Source: Batillaria attramentaria
Taxonomy: Eukaryota > Mollusca > Gastropoda > Batillariidae
Direction: 5' to 3'
DNA: 64,000 nucleotides
NCBI GenBank assembly: GCA_018292915.2
Contig: JACVVK020000139.1
Coordinates: 57,501-121,500 of the forward strand
The translations under genes and the position numbers were made by a program. This document shows, piece after piece, positions 10,536 to 20,214 of the stretch. The stretch's first letter is position 1. Each line of letters starts with the position of its first letter. Under the pieces are notes generated by a model, which was not told the DNA's origin, did no database searches, and was given only the letters and a program-made list of their open reading frames with translations.

Positions 10536-13500
10536 ATGGCAGAGACAGCGGAGCTGATAAAATTGCTTAGAGAGCAATTAGAACAGCAGAAGGAACAGAT
10601 GAAGATTCAAATGGAACAGCAGAAGGAACAGATGAAGATTCAAATGGAACAGCAGAAGGAACAGATGAAGATTCAGAGGGAACAGATGAAGATTCAAATG
10701 GAACAGCAGACGGAACAAATGGAACAGCAGAAGGAACAAATGGAACAGCAGAAGGAACAGATGAAGGAACAGATGAGGATTCAAGCAAAGCAGCATGAAG
10801 AAGAATTAGCAGTCCAAAGAGAGCAGATGGATGCGTTGATGAAGATGATTCAGGTTCAGACACCGACTGGGGATTCCAGCGCAAGTACCCGTCCTCACAC
10901 TTCTACTGTTTCGACCGCCGCTATTCCACCTTTCGCTGCCTTTGATTCCACTTCAGAACTGTGGCCTGACTACTGGTCAAGATTCTGCACATTTCTTGTC
11001 GCCAACGCCGTTCCTGACGACCGCAAGGCTCAAGTCTTCCTCACTAATCAGACTCCGGCTGTTTACAAGCAACTGGCAAATCTGGCTGCTCAACAGAATC
11101 CAAGAATGAACATCAACGATCTGACGATGGACCAAATCGTCGAGTTCATGAAAGAACAATTTGACCCAAAACTGTTCATAGTGCGAGAACGTTTCAAGTT
11201 CTGGAGCAACATGGAACGAAAGCCAGGCGAAACACTCCAGGAGCTGGCAGCCCGTATACGTCAAGACGCGGCTACCTGTGACTTTCCTTCGATCAAAGAT
11301 CCACAAGATGAAGCTCTTAGGCAGAGATTCATATGTTCTGTCAACAACGAAGCTGTCTTGAAGGCTCTTTTCAAGGTCAAGGATACCGAGTTGGATTTTG
11401 CCAAGGCTGTCAAGATCGCCATAGAGACTGAAGACGCGGCAAAGGTGGCCAAGGAAACTGTCTACGGTTCCAAGCCCAGGCCGGTCAACAAAGTCAAGGC
11501 GAACAACAAAGGGGGTCGACCAAAGAACCATCAGCAGTCTAACACCACGACCAGCGATTCAGCAAAGTGCTACAGGTGTGGAAAGTCTCATAAAGCAACA
11601 GACTGCTTCTACAAAGAATCCAAATGCAACTTCTGTCAGAAGATAGGACATTTGGAGGCTGTTTGCAGGAAAAAGCTGCATCAACAGCAACAAGGGGGAC
11701 GACATCCTGCGAAATCTTCAGTGAAAAGTATCACAAAAGCAGAGCTCGTCAAAGCCATCCTCGGCGAAGTTCCCCAAGATACTCCTAGGTTGGACGTTCC
11801 AGTCACAATCCAGGATCAACAGTTCACGATGGAGCTGGACACTGCAACCACGGGAAATTTTGTTTCTGTGCCAGTCTGGAAACAACTGGGAAAACCGAAG
11901 CTGGATGACGTCACACATCGGTACGAGTCTGCCAGCAAGCACGACCTACCAGTGTTGGGCACCTTCATGGGCCAGACTAAGGACCCAGTGACTGGTAAAC
12001 AGAGCTCCATTCCCTACATCGTCACCAAGATCCCTGATCTCAACCTACTTGGACGAAACGCGATCCAGGCTCTGGGAATTTCAGTGGACAATGCCCTTGG
12101 ACTGAAGAGCATAGAGAGTCAAGTCAAGAGCGAGGGTGCAAAAGAATCGCATCCGAAGACCTCCAGCACAACTTATGCTTCTCTTCAAAAGGATTGCCAC
12201 ACTCTCTGCGACAAGTTCCCAGATCTCTTCAAGGAAGAATTGGGATGTCTAAAGGATTTTGAGCTGGAAGTAAAGTTCAAGTCCGACGCGAAGCCGGTTT
12301 TTCACAAGGCAAGGCCGGTTCCGTTCGCTCTTCGTGATGACCTGACGAAAGGCTACGAAGAAGGCATCGCCAAAGGAGTCTGGAAGCCAGTCCAGTTCAA
12401 CGACTATGGAACACCAGTGGTTCCAATTCGTAAGACAAACAGTGCAGGCGCCCTGAAGCCAAAACTGCGGATCTGTGGCGACTACTCAGTCGGGATCAAC
12501 GATCAACTTGCTGATCACCGTCACCCAATGCCTCTCCCAGAGGAACTGATGCAAAAGCTGGGAGGAGGATTCGGTTACACAAAGATCGACCTCGCTGATG
12601 CCTACAACCAGATCAAGCTGGCACCAGAAAGTCAACGCAGACTAGCCCTCAGCACTCACCGTGGGGTACTTCTGCAACAACGACTACCTTTTGGAATCAA
12701 GTCAGCACCTGGTTATTTTCAGGAGATCATGGAAAATCTGACCAGTGATCTGCCTGGAGTTGCCGTCTTCCAAGACGACATACTCACTAGCGGGAAGGAT
12801 GCCAAAGATCATCTGAGCAACCTGGAACGACTACTCACGCGTCTGAACGACAAAGGACTCAGATGCCGTCGTGAAAAATGCCTGTTTGCTCAACCCAGTG
12901 TGGAATACCTTGGACACACTCTATCGGCTGAAGGAATCTCCAAAGGATCCAAAGTCGAGGCAGTCTTGAAGATGCCGCCACCTACGGACGTCTCAAGCTT
13001 GAAGTCTTTTCTGGGCTCAGTACAATTCTACGGGAAATTCATCCCAAACCTGGCTACTATGGCAGAGCCGCTCTACCGCCTGACAAAGAAGGCAAGTCCC
13101 TGGAAGTGGGGAGAAGAGGAACAAGCAGCTTTTGAACAGCTGAAGAATGTGCTTTCCTCTGATCAAGTCCTTGTACACTTCGACCCAGATAAGCCTGTGG
13201 GGCTGGCTTGTGACGCATCCAACGTTGGAATTGGAGCAGTACTGTTTCATCGCTATCCGGATGGAAGCGAGCGCCCAATTGCCAATGTGTCCAAGACTCT
13301 TACAGCTGCAGAAAGAAACTACAGCCAAATCCACAAGGAAGCCCTAGCCATCATCTATGGTTTGCGGAAATTCTACCAGTATCTGTACGGACGACAGTTC
13401 ATACTGGTGACTGATCACAAGCCCCTGACGGCGCTGTTCGGACCAAAGAAAGGGACACCACTTCTTGCAGCTAACAGACTAGCTCGGTGGGCCCTATGGC

Positions 13501-15014
13501 TGAACCAGTTCGACTACACGATCGAGTACCGGAAAACTGCAGATCACGGCAATGCAGATGCCCTCAGTCGCTTGCCTTCAGGAGACGACATCGACTTTGA
13601 CAGGGAGGAGAGTGGGGAAGACACGGACATGGTGTGCGCCATCCGAGTTCTCAGTCTTCAAGTCAAACCTTTCGACGCCAACATCCTTCGTCAAGAGTCA
13701 GGCAAAGATCCAGTGATAGCTACAGTGATGCGCTACGTGCGCGAAGGGTGGCCGCTGAAGCACGCTGAGATCAACGAAGAAGTCAGAAAGTTCCAGAAGT
13801 TGTCTGATTCTCTCAGTATCTGCCACGGATGCCTCATCTATGGTACAAGAGTTGTGATTCCACAAAGCCTGCAGCCCAAGATCCTTGATCTTCTGCACAT
13901 CGGACACTTCGGCATGGAACGCATGAAGCAGTTGGCAAGAACTGCAGTATACTGGCCCGGTATCGACGCTGCAATAGAGATGACGAGTCGACGATGTGAC
14001 TCATGCGGCGAACATCAAAACAAGCCATCCAAACCGCCAGTTCATCCCTGGATGTTACCAGAGAAGCCATGGAGCCGAGTTCACTTGGACCACGCCATCA
14101 ACTTCATGGGCACCAACTGGCTGGTGATCACGGATGCTTACTCAAAGTACCCATGCATCCACCCAACGTCATCCACGTCCACTAGAGCTACTCTAGACCT
14201 GCTGGAAGAAGACTTCGCTCACTTCGGATACCCACACACGTTGGTCTCCGACAATGCAACCACCTTTGTTTCTGAAGAGTTCCAGAGCTGGTGCAAGGAA
14301 CGTGGGATCACGCACCTGACAGGAGCGCCCTATCATCCTGCTACCAATGGAGCTGCAGAACGGCTGGTGCAGACATTCAAGCAAGCTCTCAGGAAGTCTT
14401 CTCTGCCCCCGAAGCGAGCACTTCAAGAGTTTCTGATGCAGTACCGGAGAATGCCGACATCCTGCGGATTCTCTCCGAGTGAACTCTTGATGTCCAGGCA
14501 GATTAGGACAAGGATCGACACTTTGCTTCCCTCGCCAGCACACATAGCTCAGGGCAAGCAATCCAAGGAGGCATCTAAAACTCAGGTGACTCCGGACTCT
14601 GGAGGTGTCGCCAAGGTGACCAGGCAATACAAGGCTGGAGATCCAGTATACGCACTGTACTATGGACCTCACCATGCCAAGCAGCCCAGATGGGTACCAG
14701 CAGTGGTCAAGAAGTCTACGGGTACTCGCTGCTTCAACGTCAAGGTAGTTCCTCGTGGCCCAGTTTGGAGACGACACTGGGAACAGTTGCGCCCACGTTA
14801 CGCTTCTGAAGAGGACAACGAACCTGGTGATTCAGCAGATGCCTCTGAACTCCCGATCGACCATCCCATGGAGATTCTGGAGAATGTGCCACCGACACAG
14901 AACCAGAGCAGACCACGACTGCCCAGGACCAAGCCACCTGTTCCAGAGTATGGCCCAGACAACCCCAGACGATCCAAAAGAACACCAAAACCCAGAGACA
15001 GACTTTGTTGTTGA
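10536..15014 (+). CDS. Gag-Pol polyprotein of the Gypsy element
   Basis: One 1492-residue frame. Residues about 5-100 form a glutamine/glutamate/methionine-rich heptad-like repeat (MEQQKEQ units), probably a coiled coil. Two zinc knuckles lie at about 345-376; the first has CX2CX3HX4C spacing, one residue short of canonical. The protease has LDTATTG near 432 instead of the more common DSG/DTG. Reverse transcriptase carries FQDD near 745. RNase H has the ACDAS motif near 891 and TDHKPL. The integrase has an HHCC zinc region at about 1121-1160 and DDE residues near 1185, 1238 and 1275. There is no gag/pol frameshift, so expression is as one polyprotein. The start follows the ACCATGG context. 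All enzymatic domains look intact. Confidence 0.96.
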   Translation: MAETAELIKLLREQLEQQKEQMKIQMEQQKEQMKIQMEQQKEQMKIQREQMKIQMEQQTEQMEQQKEQMEQQKEQMKEQMRIQAKQHEEELAVQREQMDALMKMIQVQTPTGDSSASTRPHTSTVSTAAIPPFAAFDSTSELWPDYWSRFCTFLVANAVPDDRKAQVFLTNQTPAVYKQLANLAAQQNPRMNINDLTMDQIVEFMKEQFDPKLFIVRERFKFWSNMERKPGETLQELAARIRQDAATCDFPSIKDPQDEALRQRFICSVNNEAVLKALFKVKDTELDFAKAVKIAIETEDAAKVAKETVYGSKPRPVNKVKANNKGGRPKNHQQSNTTTSDSAKCYRCGKSHKATDCFYKESKCNFCQKIGHLEAVCRKKLHQQQQGGRHPAKSSVKSITKAELVKAILGEVPQDTPRLDVPVTIQDQQFTMELDTATTGNFVSVPVWKQLGKPKLDDVTHRYESASKHDLPVLGTFMGQTKDPVTGKQSSIPYIVTKIPDLNLLGRNAIQALGISVDNALGLKSIESQVKSEGAKESHPKTSSTTYASLQKDCHTLCDKFPDLFKEELGCLKDFELEVKFKSDAKPVFHKARPVPFALRDDLTKGYEEGIAKGVWKPVQFNDYGTPVVPIRKTNSAGALKPKLRICGDYSVGINDQLADHRHPMPLPEELMQKLGGGFGYTKIDLADAYNQIKLAPESQRRLALSTHRGVLLQQRLPFGIKSAPGYFQEIMENLTSDLPGVAVFQDDILTSGKDAKDHLSNLERLLTRLNDKGLRCRREKCLFAQPSVEYLGHTLSAEGISKGSKVEAVLKMPPPTDVSSLKSFLGSVQFYGKFIPNLATMAEPLYRLTKKASPWKWGEEEQAAFEQLKNVLSSDQVLVHFDPDKPVGLACDASNVGIGAVLFHRYPDGSERPIANVSKTLTAAERNYSQIHKEALAIIYGLRKFYQYLYGRQFILVTDHKPLTALFGPKKGTPLLAANRLARWALWLNQFDYTIEYRKTADHGNADALSRLPSGDDIDFDREESGEDTDMVCAIRVLSLQVKPFDANILRQESGKDPVIATVMRYVREGWPLKHAEINEEVRKFQKLSDSLSICHGCLIYGTRVVIPQSLQPKILDLLHIGHFGMERMKQLARTAVYWPGIDAAIEMTSRRCDSCGEHQNKPSKPPVHPWMLPEKPWSRVHLDHAINFMGTNWLVITDAYSKYPCIHPTSSTSTRATLDLLEEDFAHFGYPHTLVSDNATTFVSEEFQSWCKERGITHLTGAPYHPATNGAAERLVQTFKQALRKSSLPPKRALQEFLMQYRRMPTSCGFSPSELLMSRQIRTRIDTLLPSPAHIAQGKQSKEASKTQVTPDSGGVAKVTRQYKAGDPVYALYYGPHHAKQPRWVPAVVKKSTGTRCFNVKVVPRGPVWRRHWEQLRPRYASEEDNEPGDSADASELPIDHPMEILENVPPTQNQSRPRLPRTKPPVPEYGPDNPRRSKRTPKPRDRLCC

Positions 15015-15048
15015 AGTTTGTTGTGAAACAACAATTTTGGTAGGGAGG

Positions 15049-15362
15049 TGTTGTAGAGATCGCGAAAAGTCACTGCATTTCGATGGAAATTTCTAGACCA
15101 TCCCAGAACATGCGAGTGCAGTAACGTCAGCAGATTACGTGACCTCGGAAAGATTCCGTACTTGCCAGTATGTTACAGAATGTTCTAGATCTGACCTGTT
15201 AGTATATAAGCAGCACTGCACAGCGTTCTGGGTTCTTCCTCTTTCATGAGTTTGTTCTTGCGCATCTTCTGTTAATAAAGTATTGGAGTTCTAGCCTGTT
15301 GTATCCCGTGTCTTCTCTGCGAGTGTACCGAGAGAGCGACATAGCAGGAGAAAAATACAACA
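15049..15362 (+). repeat. 3' LTR
   Basis: Same length and, by eye, same sequence as the 5' LTR. Confidence 0.95.
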
Positions 15363-16259
15363 GTCTAGGTAAAGGTTGGTTTCATTCACTGCATTTAGGT
15401 AGTTGTGGAGGGGCATTTGTTATTTTATTTGAGGATTAGCATGTGCATGTCATCTACTTCCCAAAACTAGGCAGTGCCACAGTGTTACTGATGAGTAAAT
15501 ATTTCATCATTTTTGAGGGACCTGTCAGGAAACCTGTACATTGTGCTTATCAAACCACTTAGCAAATCTATTCACGCTAAGCATTTAGCCCCACCCTGGT
15601 GTATATTTTACTGCCATGTAGTATGTAATTCCTGAAAAGTTTGTGACATACATACATGTTTACAAAACCTTATTATTACAGGTCACAAGGGACTGGGACT
15701 GAGGCATGCATTACTGAGCTCCTTGGATTTTTTCCATGTTTGCCTGCAGCCTGATGTCAGCTTACTACCAATACAAGCAGGAACAAGGCACCATGGATAA
15801 GTCACAAAAAGAGTGAGTTAATGACAATGACCCTTCAGAATAATTCTCAAATTCATGAATTGACCCATCCACAACATCATCATTAGAGTGAAGGGCTCAG
15901 GAGCTCAAGTGTCAAATCGTTCCATATTATTAGTTTAAAGGCCCATTTCTTTAAAATCTTTGGATCATGAAATTAATGAACTGTTATTGTCATGCCACAT
16001 GGTTCATTCAATCCTGGAAGTGAACCACAGGTGGTTGAGTGTGAATTGTATCAGGTTCTTATTTCGTTTCAGGAAGTATCGATACATGTTGCCATGGAGT
16101 ATTGGGCCGGACAATTCGGGTGCCAGTCCCATCCTGTGCCCTGAAGGCCATCAGGGAGGCCTTCCAAAGCGAAAACTTTCAGGGTTTTTAGTACCCCACC
16201 TTGTGATGAATGTACACAAAATAAATGTGATTTGAAAATCTTTAGTGTTTGGGACATTT

Positions 16260-17590
16260 CTTATTCAAGTAAGATATTTGCATGCTTTGCACACTGGGCA
16301 TGAATGGTGGTGTACACTGCTGCAGACCTACATGTATTTGTGGACTGTGCCTGTTTACCTCACTGCTATCTTTCTTCGCAGTAAAAAAAAAAAAAAAAAA
16401 ACCAACAACAAAAAACAGAAAATTTACCTGGGAAACTAGATTTGTCGCAAATTCTAAACCCAGTATTTATGACACACACATACTCATGAATGCATTCCTT
16501 CATCGTTGATAATATGAGAGTGAGTGAGAGGATCCTGACCACACTTCCCAACTAGATGAGAAGAACTTTGAATTATGTAAATTTTGAATTTCAGTGTTAC
16601 ATTTGTTAAATATTATACATGTATGAAAAACACACAATTCCATGAGAACCACCAAATCTGCTGGGACATATTTATTCGGAATGCAGGTATACACTCCTGG
16701 CAATCACAGCAAGCAGGATGACTGGTGACAGTTCAGTCTCTAAATTATTGGGAGAGGTAGCCATGGCTTCTGTAGATGTTGGGTGATAGTGGAAAGCCGA
16801 CAGTGGATCTGGCTTCTTGAAACGGTCTGGCATTGATTCATATATCAGTGCCGGGCCAGCAGAATATTGGGCAAAGAGTTCCTTTCAGTCTGGAACAGTA
16901 AACTGAAAGGACAATTCAAACAAAATATACAATGCAGTTCCTCTCTCTCTCTTTTTTTTTTTTTTTTTTTTTTTGGGGGGGGGGGGAGGCTGGGAAACCA
17001 CATCACATTTAAACATACTCTTGAAAGTGTCTCTTGTCTCAGAAGGACACAAAGTTGAAAGACCACACCCACATTTTCCAAAGAGGTATTTGATTTTTTC
17101 ACTCTTGATATCATGAGTATGTGTAATATGGCTTTACAGTGGGTGTGAGCAAATAGGAAAATGCTGTGTGTTTAGGGCAAAACCTGAGTATAAGGAGGTG
17201 GAAGGATTCCAGGGCTGATGTTTGGTGCAGTGGGGACAACGTCGGTGTGCTTTTTCTGAGAAAGCGGTTGTCAAGGATGCTGCTCATAGCCAGGAATTCA
17301 GCCAAGTCTGCAAAAGTGCGGGTAGAAAAAAAAATGAATGTCTTCTTTCCATGACTCAGCAAGGTTTTTTGTTTGTTTTTTGTTTTTAAATAACCGTACA
17401 TGCTGTACACTGTGTAAGTCTAATTATCAACAATAGTACTAACAGCAGAATATCTAGAACTGAAAGCTTTACATTTGCATATGTGAAGCTCATGTTACTT
17501 GTAGTATGACTCAAACTTTAGAAATTTCCATTTGGGGATCTCTCCAAGTTCTATTTCAATTTTCATGACTGGAAATACTAGCCTGCTGTG
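16260..17590. other. No recognised feature
   Basis: Holds only poly-A (16382-16400), a T run (about 16951-16974) followed by a G run, and short open frames. No domain or splice-consistent exon recognised. Confidence 0.4.
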
Positions 17591-18234
17591 AACCAGTCCT
17601 TAGTTCTGCCATCCTCCTCCAGCTGCCCATGAGGTGGTTGTAGCCCTGATGCTTGTTTATGATTTGGTTCAGCCAACATTCTTTCGGGTAGTTTTGACAA
17701 AATTGATCCACGCTCGTCTTCTCTCCGGTCAGTGTCTCTGCCGCGGGAAAGCGAAAGTGCTAACACCACTTTTCCCTGCAGAATTTGCGGCATAACCGAA
17801 CACGGCGCAAATCTTTCCCATTGCAATGAAACGATGCTACTTTTGGTCTGTTATCACGGAGCTCTTTCAAGTGTTTAGCTACTAGCACGCGGCACGCTTG
17901 GCTGCACGCATCGCGATCGCCCTTTGTTCTCGCAACGCTGCGCGGCCGATGCCCTGATGACGTCACGCGAGGGGCGCGTAAGCGATGCTGGTTTTTCGAG
18001 GCCTGCGCCCACGCGGTACCGATGTACTGGTGTTTGAAACCCGATAAAACGTTTTCTGCGCCGCCAGATACTGCAGCGCGTATGCATTTAGGCTCTTCTA
18101 ACAATGTATTATTGAAAACTTATACAGTTTGGGTGAGTGAAATGGGTGTTCAGGGACACTTTAACATGCACACTTGATGTTATGCGTGTGTGTGTACACG
18201 AAGGCGAGAGAGTTACCGTAAACGAGTCTGCACG

Positions 18235-18358
18235 TGATTTTTGACTCGATTTCGAAAGGAAAATTCCCACCAAAGTCCTGCCCACCAGGGACTCGAACCA
18301 AGCAGCTCAAGATCCGAAGTCGGATACCTTAACCACTAGACCAAATCCGAGTGAGAGA
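18235..18358 (-). mobile_element. tRNA-like SINE head (different family)
   Basis: On the minus strand the stretch reads as a tRNA-like unit with an A box near TGGTCTAGTGGTTAAGG and a B box GGTTCGAGTCCC. No matching body was recognised. Confidence 0.6.
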
Positions 18359-18374
18359 CGATACACTTCCTGGT

Positions 18375-18779
18375 CATTCCCGTTCCGGGGGCCTAACGCT
18401 TCTCTTGGCCCCCACGACGACGCCAACTCGAGATTACTACCTGCATGAGTAATCTCCCTTGCCGCAACAAGCACGCATTTTTCGCGGCGGAGCACAAAGC
18501 TGCCCGAAAAATGATTGATTGCTGCGGGTCTATGTATGCACGGGGGACTACTCATGCAGGTAAAAACTCTCGAAACAGGCCGAGAATGTACTGGTGCTGG
18601 TGAATGCGACAGCTTTCACCGCTTCTGTGCACACTGTGACATAACACGGGGACCTCAAAGTTGCTCGCAACTGTCCACTTTCTTTGTAGTAGTAGTTTGA
18701 TTTTTTCCTTCTTAGGCATTGCTACGCTCATCCCGGTTTCGGTTAGCCCGAGTAGCGTTAGGCCCCCGGTACGGGAATG
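18375..18779. mobile_element. MITE with 26-bp TIRs and 9-bp target duplication
   Basis: Left TIR 18375-18400 starts CATTCCCGTTCCGGGGGCC; right TIR 18754-18779 is its reverse complement with one mismatch. Direct CTTCCTGGT copies flank it at 18366-18374 and 18780-18788. A subterminal inverted pair around CTACCTGCATGAGTA is also present. A 9-bp duplication fits Mutator-like elements. No transposase frame. Confidence 0.85.
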
Positions 18780-19411
18780 CTTCCTGGTTGCTCAGTGTCA
18801 GCAGAGAGCATGTACAGCGAAGTATTCAACCACTCTGGTGTCACTTTCATTACGTCAGGTTGCTTTGTAGAGGACATGATTCAGGGGACTCTAATCTTGT
18901 CGAACTGGCAACAAATGCAGTTGTGTCCCGTAGATCACTTAACATTACCTCTCGACCACTTGGCACTGCCCTTAGCTTGTTTTACGCCTTTCACCGAAAG
19001 TGTTTTGTGTTTCTCATTCATTTTCTGGCATTTTCATTTCATTGTCAGAAGTAGAAACGGCCTACCGAAGATTGTACATGTCAAAACGCACTCTGATGGG
19101 CTACAACATTGCGTACAGAAACATACAACGCAGCAGCGCAGAGAGTTCAATTCTACATCTGTATTCCCTTACGTGCACACTGACATGTTTCGGCACACAG
19201 AATAAAGAATGCAACTCTGAAAGAAAAATCAAAATGTTTTCAACATAGGGACTGTTCTTGCACACCCGCTAACAGAGAGAGAGAGAGAGAGAGGGGGGGG
19301 GGTGCAAACAACAACACGAAAAATAACAACAACAAAGAAAAATACTGTTAAAATCGACTATAAAACGTTGCAAGTCTTATTTTCTCTTTGGCATTTTACG
19401 TTTGCAGCCTC

Positions 19412-19545
19412 GGTGAGTGAGTGTTTGGGAGTTTAACGTCCTTTCCTACCACGTATGGGTGATGCCAAAGACGGGGAAACGAGACACGGTCAGGACAAAT
19501 ATTTGGCCCCAGCCGGGAGTCGAACTCACGACCCGAGCAGTTAAT
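19412..19545 (-). mobile_element. SINE family 1 fragment
   Basis: Reverse-oriented body and B box (CGAACTCACGACCCGAGC). The tRNA 5' part is missing. Confidence 0.85.
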
Positions 19546-19783
19546 GTTTGCGGCACTATTTTCAGAATTGTAGGACTCATGAAGAATGCTCGAAATGAGA
19601 AAAGCTTACGTTCCGCCGGTACGTAGTAGTGTAAAACTTAATGCTCTTACCTTTCAGAGCATGAAATGGAGTCAGTCAAAGGCTTTTGTTGCTGTTTTGT
19701 TGTTGTTGTTGTTTTGAAGATTTCAAGTAACCAAAAATAAAACAGACACCAACTTTATGGGATGGGGCCATTCGTCCTTGTTA

Positions 19784-19787
<4 letters not shown>

Positions 19788-19852
<65 letters not shown>
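19788..19852. repeat. (TG)n microsatellite
   Basis: About 32 units. It is followed by a LINE-like 3' tail ending in AATAAAGTGATATCTTATC (to about 19985). Confidence 0.95.
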
Positions 19853-19857
<5 letters not shown>

Positions 19858-20214
19858 CGTGTGTGTGTGCGTGCCGGCCGGTTCGGCTCAAAGTTTGTAA
19901 TTGTAATGATTCTTATTGTCAGTTTTGTCTGAGCAGACAGTGCAATTTCCCTTCGAGGGACGAATAAAGTGATATCTTATCTTGCCTTATCTTAACATGC
20001 CTTAAACAGATTAAAATGAAAACGACAAAAATATACATTTTTGCTAGAGTGTTATGAACGAATTCTTTTTTAAAAAGACATTTGAACTCGTAAAACAAGT
20101 GTTTCGCGAGTCGGCAGTCTTAAACATCACGAGCAGTATTCACAGCTCACAAAAGCCTGCTATCACATGGAAATGCCAGTCGACGGAGGTCACGCAATCT
20201 GCATGTGGTTGTAG

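Larger units (their letters stand above)
10086..15362 (+). mobile_element. Full-length Ty3/Gypsy LTR retrotransposon
   Basis: Two 314-bp LTRs (10086-10399 and 15049-15362) read identical by eye, begin TGTTG and end CAACA, and are flanked by GTCTA duplications. A purine-rich tract GGGAGG precedes the 3' LTR. The single internal open frame is uninterrupted. Identical LTRs imply very recent insertion and possible activity. Confidence 0.97.
9246..16191 (+). pseudogene. P2X7-receptor C-terminal-like domain gene, decayed and split by a retrotransposon
   Basis: Segments in order: 9246-9370 starts with a methionine and contains PYQFEPQRHR, then in the +1 frame LSETADW up to a donor GTGAGT; 9653-9735 continues after an acceptor with WCACLHC, EGEKFCELP and IWDEAEKQR; 15683-15812 holds ACITELLGFF, then HVCLQPDV and SAYYQYKQEQG in different frames; 16073-16191 holds GVLGRTIRVPVPSCAL, then a stop. 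This order matches the cysteine-rich intracellular domain of P2X7 receptors, which is also widespread in invertebrate repeat-associated proteins. At least three frame changes are needed, so this copy should not make the domain. The Gypsy element sits between the second and third segments. A polyadenylation-type AATAAA lies near 16210. Whether the ancestor was a host gene or a transposon gene is open. Confidence 0.7.
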
